DNA of 64,000 nt from NCBI RefSeq assembly GCF_007860095.1, contig NZ_SJPT01000001.1, forward strand, positions 1,006,212 to 1,070,211. Reading direction: 5' to 3'. Positions 35,400 through 44,206 of the stretch are shown one piece after another. Position 1 is the first letter of the stretch. Each line of letters begins with the position of its first letter. The notes under the pieces are model-generated. The model made no database searches and was not told where the DNA came from. It worked only from the letters and a program-made list of their open reading frames with translations. The DNA is from Novipirellula galeiformis. GTDB taxonomy: Bacteria > Planctomycetota > Planctomycetia > Pirellulales > Pirellulaceae. The position numbers were made by a program, and so were the translations under genes.

Positions 35400-35721
35400 G
35401 CCCCTTCACCCAAACCGACCGTTTTTGGACTTTTGGAGGCCCCATCAGCGACGGTAAACCGATCGCGTTGAGCCCCCGGTTGATGGTCGCGTTTCTCTTA
35501 ACGTCCGAATCCATCACCGACGTGTCGACTTGAATTGATTTGCCATTGTCGCGACGGTTGATTTCGTCACTGCTGTGATTTTGGCTAAAGAACAGTTCCA
35601 TAAACGAGCCACCCGCAAAAGCAGAACTGGTTGCGATGGCGAAAATACAGACAGACAAGAGGATACGAAACACGGTTGGCTCCAACGATGAACAACATGA
35701 AGATGCAACGATCACTGACAT
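35290..35721 (-). CDS. N-terminal part of a frameshifted secreted protein (signal peptide)
   Basis: The frame runs from ATG 35721 to TGA 35292-35290. The first seven codons from ATG 35721 lie inside a 22-bp inverted repeat, so the GTG at 35673, which directly precedes the signal peptide (FRILLSVCIFAIATSSAFAG), is the better start. The mature part begins GSFMELFFSQNHSSDEIN. The last 40 residues of this frame are probably not translated, because the frame of the next entry takes over. Together the two make a secreted protein of unknown function. Confidence 0.6.
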   Translation of the reverse strand: MSVIVASSCCSSLEPTVFRILLSVCIFAIATSSAFAGGSFMELFFSQNHSSDEINRRDNGKSIQVDTSVMDSDVKRNATINRGLNAIGLPSLMGPPKVQKRSVWVKGHGFVDITEQAQRQVDADADVCGRLTIENGRLGSSCH

Positions 35722-35747
35722 CCGAGGATGTCAGTGATCGTTGCATC
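35702..35747. repeat. Perfect 22-bp inverted repeat with 2-base loop
   Basis: Arm 35702-35723 begins gatgcaacgatcactgac; its exact complement is at 35726-35747, separated by ga. The 46-bp structure sits at the 5' end of the frameshifted secreted gene. There is no T-tract beyond a short one, and no flanking direct repeats are obvious. It is far longer than an ordinary operator. Confidence 0.95.
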
Positions 35748-36107
35748 CAGGCGGTAAGTTCACGCCGTCAAAAAACGCCTATTTGCCCAGTGTTTCTAAA
35801 ACTAAGATGGAGGTTTTCGGAAATTGCCGTGGAGTCGGAAAGCGAAATCACACCCTTTCCAAGGGCGGGTGTGGCACGCTGTCTCTCGCTGCCGATGAGA
35901 AAAGTCCTCGACAACGGGCAGCTCAATTGAAATCCGCTCCGGTGCCTTCGATTCCCACTCATTGGACTCGGTGTACCCATTGCCATAGGTCCGTGCGGGC
36001 GCAGTCGATCCTTCGATTTCCAAGGCCATTTTTGCGGCGGAGGGATTTGTCTTGTATAAAAAGCATCTTCGTCCATTGGGGTTCCCCTTCGAAAGATTGA
36101 TTCCGCT
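35748..36107. other. Divergent region upstream of the DUF4838 gene
   Basis: 360 bases between the inverted repeat and the DUF4838 start. Frames on the minus strand cover it but carry no family feature or start signal. The right part presumably holds the DUF4838 promoter; I see no clear elements. Confidence 0.45.
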
Positions 36108-38618
36108 ATGTGTCGCATTGCACTTGTTGCCGTTTGTGGATTGTCGTTTTGGTTGTTTTGGGGAAATGCTTTGGCAGGGGCGGAACCCCCGACCGTCGAA
36201 ATCTCGCGGCAATCCACTGCCGCGCTCGCGATCACGATCGGCGAGCAAGCGTCGCCGGACGTCAAAAAGTCCGCCGAGCAATTGGCGACGTATCTACAGA
36301 AGTTGAGCGGTGCCAAGTTTGCAGTACAAATCGGTGACGGGAGTAGCGGGATCATCGTCGGCCAACCCACTGACTTTACCCACTTGCCGTTTTCGTTGAG
36401 CTTTCAAACAGGCCCCTTTCACCGCGAGGACTACCTGCTGCGTTCGCACTCACAAGGCTTGTACTTGCTAGCCGCTTCGGATCTAGGCGTGTCGCACGCG
36501 GTTTGGGATCTGTTGTATCGACTTGGTTATCGCCAGTTTTTTCCGGGGCCGACGTGGGAGGTGATTCCTGAGACGCGCGATCTCAGTTTGGCGGTTGAGG
36601 CACGGCAGAGTCCCGACTTTTACTCACGCCGTATTTGGTACAACTGGGGGCTGTGGGGCTACAACAACGAGCCGTATCAACAATGGTGCATTCGCAACCG
36701 CGCGACCCAAGGGTTTCAGCTCCGTAGCGGTCACGCTTACGGTGGTATTCTCGCGGCCAATCGGGCTGCCTTTACAGCTCATCCTGAATACTTTGCCGAG
36801 ATCGACGGAGAGCGACGGACCGAGGGAGGCGATCTCAAATTCTGTATCTCCAACCCCGGCCTTCGCAAGTTGGTCGTGGATCATGCCGTGCGGCGGGTCC
36901 AGGCCGCGCCCGATCAGGACAGTATCTCGATGGACCCCAGCGATGGCGGCAATTGGTGCACTTGCGAGGCTTGCCGACAAATGGGCAGCCCCAGCGATCG
37001 CGCCCTGACACTGGCCAACGAAGTCGCTCGAGCGATCAATGCGCTTGGATTAGGGGACAAGTATGTCGGCATGTATGCTTACAATGAGCACTCGCCGCCG
37101 CCTAAGATCGAGGCCGATCCGCATGTGATCATCAGCGTCACGACGGCCTTCCTGCGCGGTGGATTCACGTTCGATCAAATCATTGAAGGTTGGCAAGCTC
37201 GAGGCGCCACGACCGGGGTGTATGATTATTTAAGTGTGGTCGCTTGGGATTGGAACTTGCCTCGCGGGGGTAAAGCCGCACGAATCGCCCAGGTTCAATC
37301 TTCGTTGCCACGGTTTTACCAACAGGGCGCCCGCTTCTACGATGCAGAATCCGGCGACTGCTGGGGACCCTGTGGGCTCGGCTACTTTTTGGCCAGCCGG
37401 CTGATGTGGGACGTCGACGAAGCCGACCAAACCGACGCCATCATCGAAGACTTTCTCGACCGCGCGTTCGGGTCAGCGAAAGAACCGATGCGTGAGTTCT
37501 ATCGATTGATCAATCAAGACGACAGCCGCCGCCCGCCGTCCGATTTGGTGGGACGGATGTATCTCACGCTGGAAAGAGCAAAAGCAGCGACCCAGGATCA
37601 CCGCATTCATGCCCGCTTGGATGACTTGATTCTGTACACCCGCTATGCCGAACTGTACTACGGGTTCGCCGCCGGCCAAACGTCGCTGGAAAAGGTGGCG
37701 AGCCATGCCTATCGAATTCGTAAAACGATGATGGTTCACAGCTATGGGCTGTGGGCAAGGTTGGTCAGCCAACAGGCGGCATTGACCGAGGGACATCCCT
37801 GGAAACGCGAAGAGCCGTTCACGTCGGCGGAGATCACGCAAATTCTGAAACAGGGGATTGCCCAGAACCAACCGGTCGATCCCGGCTTTGAAAGTGTCAC
37901 GTTCAGTAAAAATTTGGTGCCGGCGACCGGCTTGAAATTACCCGAGGTCGAGCCCGGCCATTGGCCCAACCGTCCCCAAGATCGACAGCACTATTACATT
38001 TGGCTTGGCGAAGAGGACAAGCCGCTGAACTTGAACGTGCGCGTCGAAAAAGTTTGGGCCAACCGGCCGCCGAAATTGAGTCTGTATTCGCCGCAAGAAG
38101 TCAAAATCGAGCCCGTCGCGATCGACGACAGTTACTTGCCCGATGGTGTCGAACGGACGCTAACGCTGGAGACCCCCTACCAGGGTTTACATCGCGTCGA
38201 GACCATCGACGGTGGTGACTACACGTCCATTCGCTGGCCACCGAAGTTGCCGGTCACGGTGGAGTCGGGAATTGACACTCCCAATGTGACAACTCATTTT
38301 CGCGGCCAATGGTCGCTGTATTTTTATGTCCCCAAAGGGACCGCGATCGTTGGTGGTTGGGCGTCACGGATCGCTAATTGGGCGCCGCGCATCTCGGGCA
38401 AACTGCTCGATGGTTCGGGCCGTGAGCGGCTGGATTTTGGTACCGCCCAAGAGGGCTGGTTCAATGTCTCGGTGCCGGAAGGCGAAGACGGAAAACTGTG
38501 GAAATTTGAACACAGCCAGGGGCAGCGTCTGTTGATGACCGTTCCGCCCTATCTGGCTCGCAGCCCCGAAGCGTTGCTGTTGCCCGCCGAAGTCGTACAG
38601 CAGGATTCGCAGCCATGA
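36108..38618 (+). CDS. Secreted DUF4838 protein (glycoside hydrolase-like)
   Basis: 836 residues. The signal peptide (VAVCGLSFWLFWGNALAGA) is followed by an alpha-glucuronidase N-terminal-like domain (SAEQLATYLQKLSGAKFAVQ, YLLAASDLGVSHAVWDLLYR, LGYRQFFPGPTWEVIPE). The central TIM-barrel-like DUF4838 domain has SPDFYSRRIWYNWGLWG, DSISMDPSDGGNWCTCEACR and YVGMYAYNEHSPPP. The C-terminal part is beta-rich (KLSLYSPQEVKIEPVAID, GQWSLYFYVPKGTAIVGGWA). DUF4838 proteins are found next to polysaccharide-degrading genes and are presumed glycoside hydrolases; the activity of this one is not known. The possible acid/base and nucleophile residues cannot be assigned with confidence. It is followed by short tandem repeats. 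Confidence 0.88.
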   Translation: MCRIALVAVCGLSFWLFWGNALAGAEPPTVEISRQSTAALAITIGEQASPDVKKSAEQLATYLQKLSGAKFAVQIGDGSSGIIVGQPTDFTHLPFSLSFQTGPFHREDYLLRSHSQGLYLLAASDLGVSHAVWDLLYRLGYRQFFPGPTWEVIPETRDLSLAVEARQSPDFYSRRIWYNWGLWGYNNEPYQQWCIRNRATQGFQLRSGHAYGGILAANRAAFTAHPEYFAEIDGERRTEGGDLKFCISNPGLRKLVVDHAVRRVQAAPDQDSISMDPSDGGNWCTCEACRQMGSPSDRALTLANEVARAINALGLGDKYVGMYAYNEHSPPPKIEADPHVIISVTTAFLRGGFTFDQIIEGWQARGATTGVYDYLSVVAWDWNLPRGGKAARIAQVQSSLPRFYQQGARFYDAESGDCWGPCGLGYFLASRLMWDVDEADQTDAIIEDFLDRAFGSAKEPMREFYRLINQDDSRRPPSDLVGRMYLTLERAKAATQDHRIHARLDDLILYTRYAELYYGFAAGQTSLEKVASHAYRIRKTMMVHSYGLWARLVSQQAALTEGHPWKREEPFTSAEITQILKQGIAQNQPVDPGFESVTFSKNLVPATGLKLPEVEPGHWPNRPQDRQHYYIWLGEEDKPLNLNVRVEKVWANRPPKLSLYSPQEVKIEPVAIDDSYLPDGVERTLTLETPYQGLHRVETIDGGDYTSIRWPPKLPVTVESGIDTPNVTTHFRGQWSLYFYVPKGTAIVGGWASRIANWAPRISGKLLDGSGRERLDFGTAQEGWFNVSVPEGEDGKLWKFEHSQGQRLLMTVPPYLARSPEALLLPAEVVQQDSQP

Positions 38619-38619
38619 G

Positions 38620-38657
38620 CTACGCGTCTGATCCTACGCGCGTCTGATCCTACGCGA
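38620..38657 (+). repeat. Imperfect tandem repeat after the DUF4838 stop
   Basis: Copies of ctacgcg(cg)tctgatc occur at about 38620-38633 and 38634-38649, with a diverged third (ctacgcgagtcatg), starting right after the stop codon (38616-38618). A second pair, ggccacttcgagc(a/g)ggga, lies at about 38688-38722. Confidence 0.75.
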
Positions 38658-38774
38658 GTCATGGCTCCAAGCGTCTTGTTCCTCGCTGGCCACTTCGAGC
38701 AGGGAGGCCACTTCGAGCGGGGACGCGAACTCTCAATCTCGTCCGCCGTGCTTTTGCTCTGCGGACACGCGCGG

Positions 38775-40271
38775 CTATTTTTTAACGAGCGACCAATCGC
38801 GGCGTTGCCGACTGCTGGGAATGCCCATGCGTTTTCGGTATTTGGTGACCGTGCGGCGGGCGACCGTCATGCTGGCCTTCTTGAGTTCGTCGACCAGTTG
38901 TTCGTCGCTGTAAGGGTTGCTCTTGTCTTCCTTGTCGATTAGCTCTTGCAACCGCAACCGAATCGTGTCCCAGGCGACATCGTCCCCATCCTCGGTCTGG
39001 GTTCCGCCGACGAAGAATCGTTTCAGCGGCAAGATGCCACGTGGCGTTTGGATCCATTTGTCATCAACCGCTCGGCTGACCGTGGTGACATGCACTCCGA
39101 CCTTGTCAGCGATTTGTTGCATCTTCAACGGTTCGATGGCCTCGGGACCTTCGTCGAGAAACCTTTTTTGATGCACGACAATGGCTTCGGCCACCTTCGT
39201 CAACGTACTGCGCCGCTGTTCGATCGAGTCGATCAACCATTGCGCACTACTGATTTTCTGTTTGATAAACTCGCGTTCTTCCGCAGTACTGGTGGGGTCT
39301 TGCAACCGACTGCGGTAATACTCGCTGATGAACAATTGCGGGACACGGTCATCATCGAGCCGAACTTTGTATTCCCCATCATCGTCTTGTTCTAAGATGA
39401 TGTCGGGCGTGACATTGGGAACGTAGGTTTCCATGAACGCTGCACCCGGTTTCGGATTGAGCGTGTGCAGTTCTTCGCGAATCGCCTGGATCTGTTCGAT
39501 CGAGAAGTTCGTTTTCTTGGCGATTTGCGGCAATCGGTTCTCTGCCAAATCGATCAAGTGCGAGCGGATGAGCGTCTTCATCTCTTCGTAATGAGGATGC
39601 GTGGGCAGCAACTGATTCATCAGACACTCGCTCAGATCCCTTGCCGCGATGCCGGCCGGTTCCAATGATTGAACGATTCCCAACGCTTTCTCGGCGAGAT
39701 GCAGGTCTTCGTCGCTGTGGCCGGCCGATAGCAAGTCGATCAACGGCGTGCGCAGGTATCCACCATCGCGTGCATCAAGCGTGCTAATGATCCGTTCGGC
39801 GAGCTTTTCGACGCGATCATCAATGTCCATCTCGGCCAGTTGATGAAGCAGGAAGTCATTCAACGACTCCGGTCGCGATTGAGCGTTAGCCATCAAATCG
39901 TGTCGGCGATCGGCGTCGTCCTGCATCCGGTTGGATGAGCGGCGGAACGAATCGTCAAAGGTGCTCGGCAACTCATTGACCATCTTTTCCAAACGCTCGA
40001 AATCGTCTTGGTTGTCGTGGTCGTTGTCGACCACCAACTCCTTCTCGTTTTCGCTCCGCGTATCGGGCGACGGCCCTTCGTCATCAAGACTATCCGGTTC
40101 GGAGGGATCGACGTCTTGTTGTTCTAACAGCGGATTTTCATTCATCTCCTGCTCGATGCGTTCCTGCAGCGCCAATGTGGGCAATTGCAGAATCTCCATC
40201 GATTGGATCATCCGCGGGGCCAACTTTTGAACCTGCATTTGCCGGGCCTGAAGACCCATCGACATCCGCAT
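38775..40271 (-). CDS. rpoN: RNA polymerase sigma-54 factor
   Basis: 498 residues. Region I is intact and Gln/Leu-rich (GLQARQMQVQKLAPRMIQSM, EILQLPTLALQERI); an acidic region II (DPSEPDSLDDEGPSPDTRSE) follows. The core-binding domain and the helix-turn-helix (ADKVGVHVTTVSRAVDDKW) lead to the RpoN box ARRTVTKYRK at about 471-480. Sigma-54 directs transcription from -24/-12 promoters and requires activator ATPases. In-frame ATGs at codons 3 and 5 are alternative starts. The gene lies 160 bases downstream of recR on the same strand and could have its own promoter. Confidence 0.95.
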   Translation of the reverse strand: MRMSMGLQARQMQVQKLAPRMIQSMEILQLPTLALQERIEQEMNENPLLEQQDVDPSEPDSLDDEGPSPDTRSENEKELVVDNDHDNQDDFERLEKMVNELPSTFDDSFRRSSNRMQDDADRRHDLMANAQSRPESLNDFLLHQLAEMDIDDRVEKLAERIISTLDARDGGYLRTPLIDLLSAGHSDEDLHLAEKALGIVQSLEPAGIAARDLSECLMNQLLPTHPHYEEMKTLIRSHLIDLAENRLPQIAKKTNFSIEQIQAIREELHTLNPKPGAAFMETYVPNVTPDIILEQDDDGEYKVRLDDDRVPQLFISEYYRSRLQDPTSTAEEREFIKQKISSAQWLIDSIEQRRSTLTKVAEAIVVHQKRFLDEGPEAIEPLKMQQIADKVGVHVTTVSRAVDDKWIQTPRGILPLKRFFVGGTQTEDGDDVAWDTIRLRLQELIDKEDKSNPYSDEQLVDELKKASMTVARRTVTKYRKRMGIPSSRQRRDWSLVKK

Positions 40272-40431
40272 TGTTGCATTCTCTGAATTAGGAGGAGTGG
40301 GATTCCTGACGCCGCCAGCCCCGAGTGAGACGATGCGATGCAGGTGTATCGCAATTCTACCAGCACGAACCGTGCCATTGGAGGCAAAATGTGGCTTGGA
40401 TTAAGAAAAATCTTTTATCTGCAAGCGAACC

Positions 40432-41031
40432 TTAGAGTTTTTGCCGGCCCGTCAAGGCATCGGCAATCATTTCACGGTTGGCATATTCGAGCACACTGCC
40501 CGCCGTGATGCCCCGGGCCAAGCGGGTAATCTCGACCGGATACTCGCTCAGCAGATTGGAGATGTACAAGGAGGTTCCGTCTCCCTCGACCGTGGGGTTT
40601 GTCGCCATGATCACTTCGACGAATTTTCCCTTCCGCACCCGTTCGACCAAGGGGTCGATGGTCAATTGGTCGGGGCCGATTCCGTCAAGGGGAGCGATCC
40701 GCCCTAACAGTACGTGGTAGACCCCTCGAAAGACGCTCGATTGTTCAAGACTCATCAGATCGCGAGGTTGCTCGACGATACACAGCCGGGTCCGATCTCG
40801 GCTGGGGTCGGCACAAATCGTACAGAGTTCGGATTCGGAGAGGTTGAAACAGGCGGAGCAATAGCGGACATCTTTACGGACCCGGCGAATGGCATCGGCC
40901 AATCCGAGCGCCTCGTGCTCGCTGACGCGCAACAGGTGGAACGCCAATCGCTCAGCGCTTTTGCGTCCGATTCCAGGCAATCGTCCCAGTTGTTCAACCA
41001 ATTCAGAAACAGCGCCGGCGTGATTGCTCAT
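40432..41031 (-). CDS. recR: Recombination mediator protein RecR
   Basis: 199 residues, the normal length. The N-terminal helix-hairpin-helix (LVEQLGRLPGIGRKSAERLA) is followed by a four-Cys zinc finger (C58, C61, C70, C73 in YCSACFNLSESELCTIC) and the Toprim domain (LCIVEQPRDLMSLEQS, EVIMATNPTVEGDGTSLYI). The C-terminal LARGITAGSVLEYANR is standard. RecR acts with RecO (and RecF) to load RecA on SSB-coated DNA. It begins 7 bases after ebfC, forming the common ebfC-recR operon; dnaX, its frequent third partner, is absent here. Confidence 0.95.
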   Translation of the reverse strand: MSNHAGAVSELVEQLGRLPGIGRKSAERLAFHLLRVSEHEALGLADAIRRVRKDVRYCSACFNLSESELCTICADPSRDRTRLCIVEQPRDLMSLEQSSVFRGVYHVLLGRIAPLDGIGPDQLTIDPLVERVRKGKFVEVIMATNPTVEGDGTSLYISNLLSEYPVEITRLARGITAGSVLEYANREMIADALTGRQKL

Positions 41032-41038
41032 CGTTGAA

Positions 41039-41395
41039 TTAAACGCCTCCGGTTAAGTTTGCCAAAATTCCATCCAATCCCGGAACGTTCATATCCAAGT
41101 CGGAAACCATCTGACTGATGCCGTCGGCATACAATTGCTTCGCGGCCGCTCCGGCCACGTTGGTGGCTTCGAGAACCAATGGCTCAAGCGCTTCGCTGGA
41201 ATGCTCGCCACGGATCTGTACCGATTGTACCTGACCCAATCCATTCATCAAAACCGTGACTTCGGAATCGGCGGAGCTGCCGGTCACGGTTTCGTCCTTC
41301 ATCTGCTCGTGGAGTTGCTTCAATTTGTCGGGCAGTTTTTGAAAAGATCCCACCATCGATGCGATATTGCCGAGATTGCCAAGTCCTTTGAACAT
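41039..41395 (-). CDS. ebfC: YbaB/EbfC family nucleoid-associated protein
   Basis: 118 residues from the ATG at 41395 (MFKGLGNLGNIASMVGSFQK); the frame continues to 41695, but that extension is low-complexity and contains tandem repeats. YbaB features: helical KLPDKLKQLHEQMKDETVTG, the strand pair SEVTVLMNGLGQVQSVQI and the C-terminal helix VAGAAAKQLYADGISQMVSD. The family binds DNA as a tweezer-like dimer. Spacing of 7 bases to recR shows an operon. No ribosome binding site is evident. Confidence 0.9.
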   Translation of the reverse strand: MFKGLGNLGNIASMVGSFQKLPDKLKQLHEQMKDETVTGSSADSEVTVLMNGLGQVQSVQIRGEHSSEALEPLVLEATNVAGAAAKQLYADGISQMVSDLDMNVPGLDGILANLTGGV

Positions 41396-41935
41396 AAAAA
41401 CGCCTAATGGAATAAAAGGTGGAAGGAGAGGACGGGGGAATTGGAAAATCGTCGGCGGATTGTAACCCTTGGGCAAATGATCCCCAACCGGGATCACCAC
41501 GCTGCATTCTAAGCTGCCCGTTTCTAGCTGCCCGTTTCTAGCTGCCCGAATTCTAAGCGGCCCAAAGAGAAACGCGAGGGCCGTGCGGCGGTTCGCTGGG
41601 TCCCGTTGCCGACGTGTCGCTGAGCATAAAAACTTCGCCGCAGTTTCCCTTGGACAGTTCCCGCCTTGGGCAACACGCGAGGCATGTTGGCGCAAAGTCG
41701 CTTAGCGCGAAGCTTGTTTGCCTGAGCCCGTGCGGTGCGGTTCCCTAACCACCCCGAAGGGACGCTTCGAAACCGATCAGGACCGATTTGACAAGTGCCG
41801 ATCTGACAAGGATCAAACTAACAAGGACCATGGCGATCGGCTGACGGACCAATGGGGCTGACGCGAAGGAGCCCTTAGCTGCGAAGTGGACCCTTCGCTG
41901 CCAAGCGGTTCGTTGGAAACGGAAGTTAGGCCGCT
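41396..41935. other. Intergenic region made of degenerate short repeats
   Basis: 540 bases between ebfC and the DUF1571 gene. At about 41507-41560 a 14-base unit (agctgcccgtttct) is repeated about three times. At about 41773-41825 a degenerate unit (gaccgatttgacaag, gccgatctgacaag, ggatcaaactaacaag) recurs. No gene is supported, although the ebfC frame remains open across part of it. Confidence 0.6.
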
Positions 41936-42823
41936 CTACTTGGAGTGGAAATTGTAGACGGAGTTGTATTGATCAAAGTCCGAATCGCTCAGTCCGACGT
42001 TCACCTTCAAGTCGAGATAGGTGTACTCTTCGATGACTTCCAATGGGGCTCCGGCACGCTTCGGCCAATCGTACGCGACATAGCGAATCGGTAGATTTAG
42101 TTCGTCGTCAATGAAAATCTGAGCCTGGTGGAATTCAGCGCCGGGGGTAGGCGTGGGCTGTGTCACATGCAATACGGTACAAACCCGGCCTTTCACGTGC
42201 GCGTTTTTGCGGAACTCACACGTGACTCCCGGGTTCTGTTTGGCTTGCTGGCCACGTTCGATCAACTTGACGATCAGGTTTTCGAGCCCAATCTCGGTCA
42301 TCGGATAACGCTGGCCACGCATGGCCAGCATCCCGTCTGGAGGAATCGTCACCGTAGGCAGGAACTTGCCTTTGAATCCTCCTTCGTGAGCGACGATGTT
42401 GCCATCGTTTTGGTTCTCCACAAACAAAACTTCGCGTCCTTTGACGCTGGTAGGCTTGAGGAAACCAAGGTAGACACTCAACGGTTGAGTGATTTGTCCA
42501 CCGTCCATCTTGCGATTACGAACTTTCGCATACATGTACTCGTAATCGCCAAGGGTGTCGCCCACACGCTCTCGCTTCACCAGGATGGCGGTGTAGTCGT
42601 TGATATTCGCGCGGCAATGCGTCAAGGCATTCGTCGCGATGTCCAGGGCGCGGTCCAACGGATGTTGGGTCAGGTGTTTTGGGGTCAGGCTTGCGGCATT
42701 CGCGACGCGATGGATGGGTTCGACGAGTTGAGGTTCTTCGCCGCGCGCTGTGGCTGTACCAAGCGCAGCGGTGACCGAAAAGGAACCCATAAGAGCGACA
42801 AAGCGGCGGCGTTGCATATTCAT
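41936..42823 (-). CDS. Tat-exported DUF1571 protein
   Basis: 295 residues. The N-terminus (MNMQRRRFVALMGSFSVTAA) is a Tat-type signal. The DUF1571 body includes HCRANINDYTAILVKRERVG, YEYMYAKVRNRKM, QPLSVYLGFLKPTSVKGREV, VTCEFRKNAHVKGRVCTVLH, AQIFIDDELNLPIRYVAYDW and a closing YTYLDLKVNVGLSDSDFDQY. This family resembles outer-membrane lipoprotein sorting or LolA-like beta half-barrels and is common in planctomycetes; its function is not established. It is a single gene diverging from another secreted protein. Confidence 0.87.
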   Translation of the reverse strand: MNMQRRRFVALMGSFSVTAALGTATARGEEPQLVEPIHRVANAASLTPKHLTQHPLDRALDIATNALTHCRANINDYTAILVKRERVGDTLGDYEYMYAKVRNRKMDGGQITQPLSVYLGFLKPTSVKGREVLFVENQNDGNIVAHEGGFKGKFLPTVTIPPDGMLAMRGQRYPMTEIGLENLIVKLIERGQQAKQNPGVTCEFRKNAHVKGRVCTVLHVTQPTPTPGAEFHQAQIFIDDELNLPIRYVAYDWPKRAGAPLEVIEEYTYLDLKVNVGLSDSDFDQYNSVYNFHSK

Positions 42824-43219
42824 TAGTTCTTCCTTGAGTAATGTTGCGGCCTCCGTTGCCGCCTCTTCCTGTTCTATCGCCGAATCCGAGATCGAACTAT
42901 CGCCGAATTGGAACGCGATTCGTCAAAAGTGGGGGGCGCGGCGGTCACCAATCGCGTAACCGGCGCATTCCGAACCCGGAGTACGATGACCCGCGTTTCA
43001 GCCAATAGCAAACTTCGTATCTTGAATACTTTGCTTAGCTTCACCATACGTTTCCCGACAATGGCGTTTCCAGGGCAATCCTTACAAAGAACTTGAAAAA
43101 TCCTGACTCTCGCTAACTTGGGGCCATCTTGGATTTTTCTCCTGAAGAGGACGGTGTAAACCAACCGATGAGTAAAAAGGTGGTCTTCGTTAAAAAGCCA
43201 CCAGTTTACCCAGGTTACC
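42824..43219. other. Divergent promoter region
   Basis: 396 bases between the DUF1571 gene and the secreted-protein gene at 43220. No family-bearing frame, repeat or hairpin with a T-tract was seen. It presumably holds promoters in both directions. Confidence 0.45.
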
Positions 43220-43951
43220 ATGAGCCGAGTTCTTGAAATGATGGCAATTCGTATCGAATCAAGTTGGCAGCGTTGCGTGTTTTCGTTGCTCGCTCTGGCA
43301 GTCGCCTGTGAGGTGTCGCCCGCTCGGGCGGACGATAGGTCGCCCGCGGAATTACGGGCGCGTCGAGCCTGGACGCCCGTGCCCGCTTCAAACCAGCCTC
43401 CGCAACCGCTGCGCGATCCAGCCGATTGGCCGCAACCGGTGCGGCACGCCCCCGTTGCGTCGTCGCGGTCCCCCGTTCAAGTTGGCAATGCAGCGACTCG
43501 TTCTCAACAAATCCGTTTGGCTTCCGGCACGTCCGCTGCCACCCAATCCGAGAGTGGATCGCCATTTCGATCCGATCGCCCTCTGCATCAAAGGCCGACA
43601 AACGTGTCGGAGCATCCCGGCGATCCCGCGAGCCAGAACGTCGGTTTGCTTTCGGATCTATTCGGCGGGACGCTTGGGCCGGAGGACCCAACGCCGACGC
43701 ACCGTGTGATTCGGTCGCCTGAATTGAGTCTGCCTAAAAACAAGCTGAGTGCCCGTTACGCTGAAACGCATCCTCCGCATGCGTCGCACCAGCAACGCAA
43801 CATCGGTACGCCGGCGCTGATTCCCAATGCCAAGGAAAGCTCGAGCTGGAAGACGCCCTACTCATATGGCTATTTTGGCGCTAGCGGCAAGCGGAGCTGG
43901 TCCAAGCACACCGGCTATCGCGATCGTTATACCCAATGGACTTTGGAGTAG
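43220..43951 (+). CDS. Secreted protein of unknown function with a Trp/Tyr C-terminal motif
   Basis: 243 residues. The signal peptide lies within WQRCVFSLLALAVACEVSPA and is cut near RA-DD; starts at 43220 or at the ATGs 18 and 21 bases later are all possible. The middle is Pro/Ser/Arg-rich and probably unstructured. The C-terminus (SYGYFGASGKRSWSKHTGYR then DRYTQWTLE) looks conserved and aromatic. No known family. The stop codon lies inside a 16-bp tandem duplication. Confidence 0.75.
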   Translation: MSRVLEMMAIRIESSWQRCVFSLLALAVACEVSPARADDRSPAELRARRAWTPVPASNQPPQPLRDPADWPQPVRHAPVASSRSPVQVGNAATRSQQIRLASGTSAATQSESGSPFRSDRPLHQRPTNVSEHPGDPASQNVGLLSDLFGGTLGPEDPTPTHRVIRSPELSLPKNKLSARYAETHPPHASHQQRNIGTPALIPNAKESSSWKTPYSYGYFGASGKRSWSKHTGYRDRYTQWTLE

Positions 43952-43971
43952 GCGGACCTTGGAGTAGGCGG
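43940..43971 (+). repeat. 16-bp tandem duplication containing the stop codon
   Basis: The copies 43940-43955 (actttggagtaggcgg) and 43956-43971 (accttggagtaggcgg) differ at one base. The first holds the last codons and TAG stop of the secreted-protein gene, so gene end and stop have been copied in place. Confidence 0.9.
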
Positions 43972-44206
43972 TTTGAGGATAGATGCCCCGCCGGTGGACA
44001 CGTCACCGTGGCTTAGGTTGATGGTGCGTGTCCAGTCCCACGGTGGGTTTCCTGCCCCAGGTTGGATCGTGCCCATCGCATTGTTCGAATGAGACTCGGT
44101 CGATTCGCCCTTCTGGCAAAGAGCACCGCGGTCGGGGTACCATGTTTACTCCTGATTTCTGTTGCTTGTATCTGTTGCCACCCCCCTTCCTTGATAGCGA
44201 TTTAAG

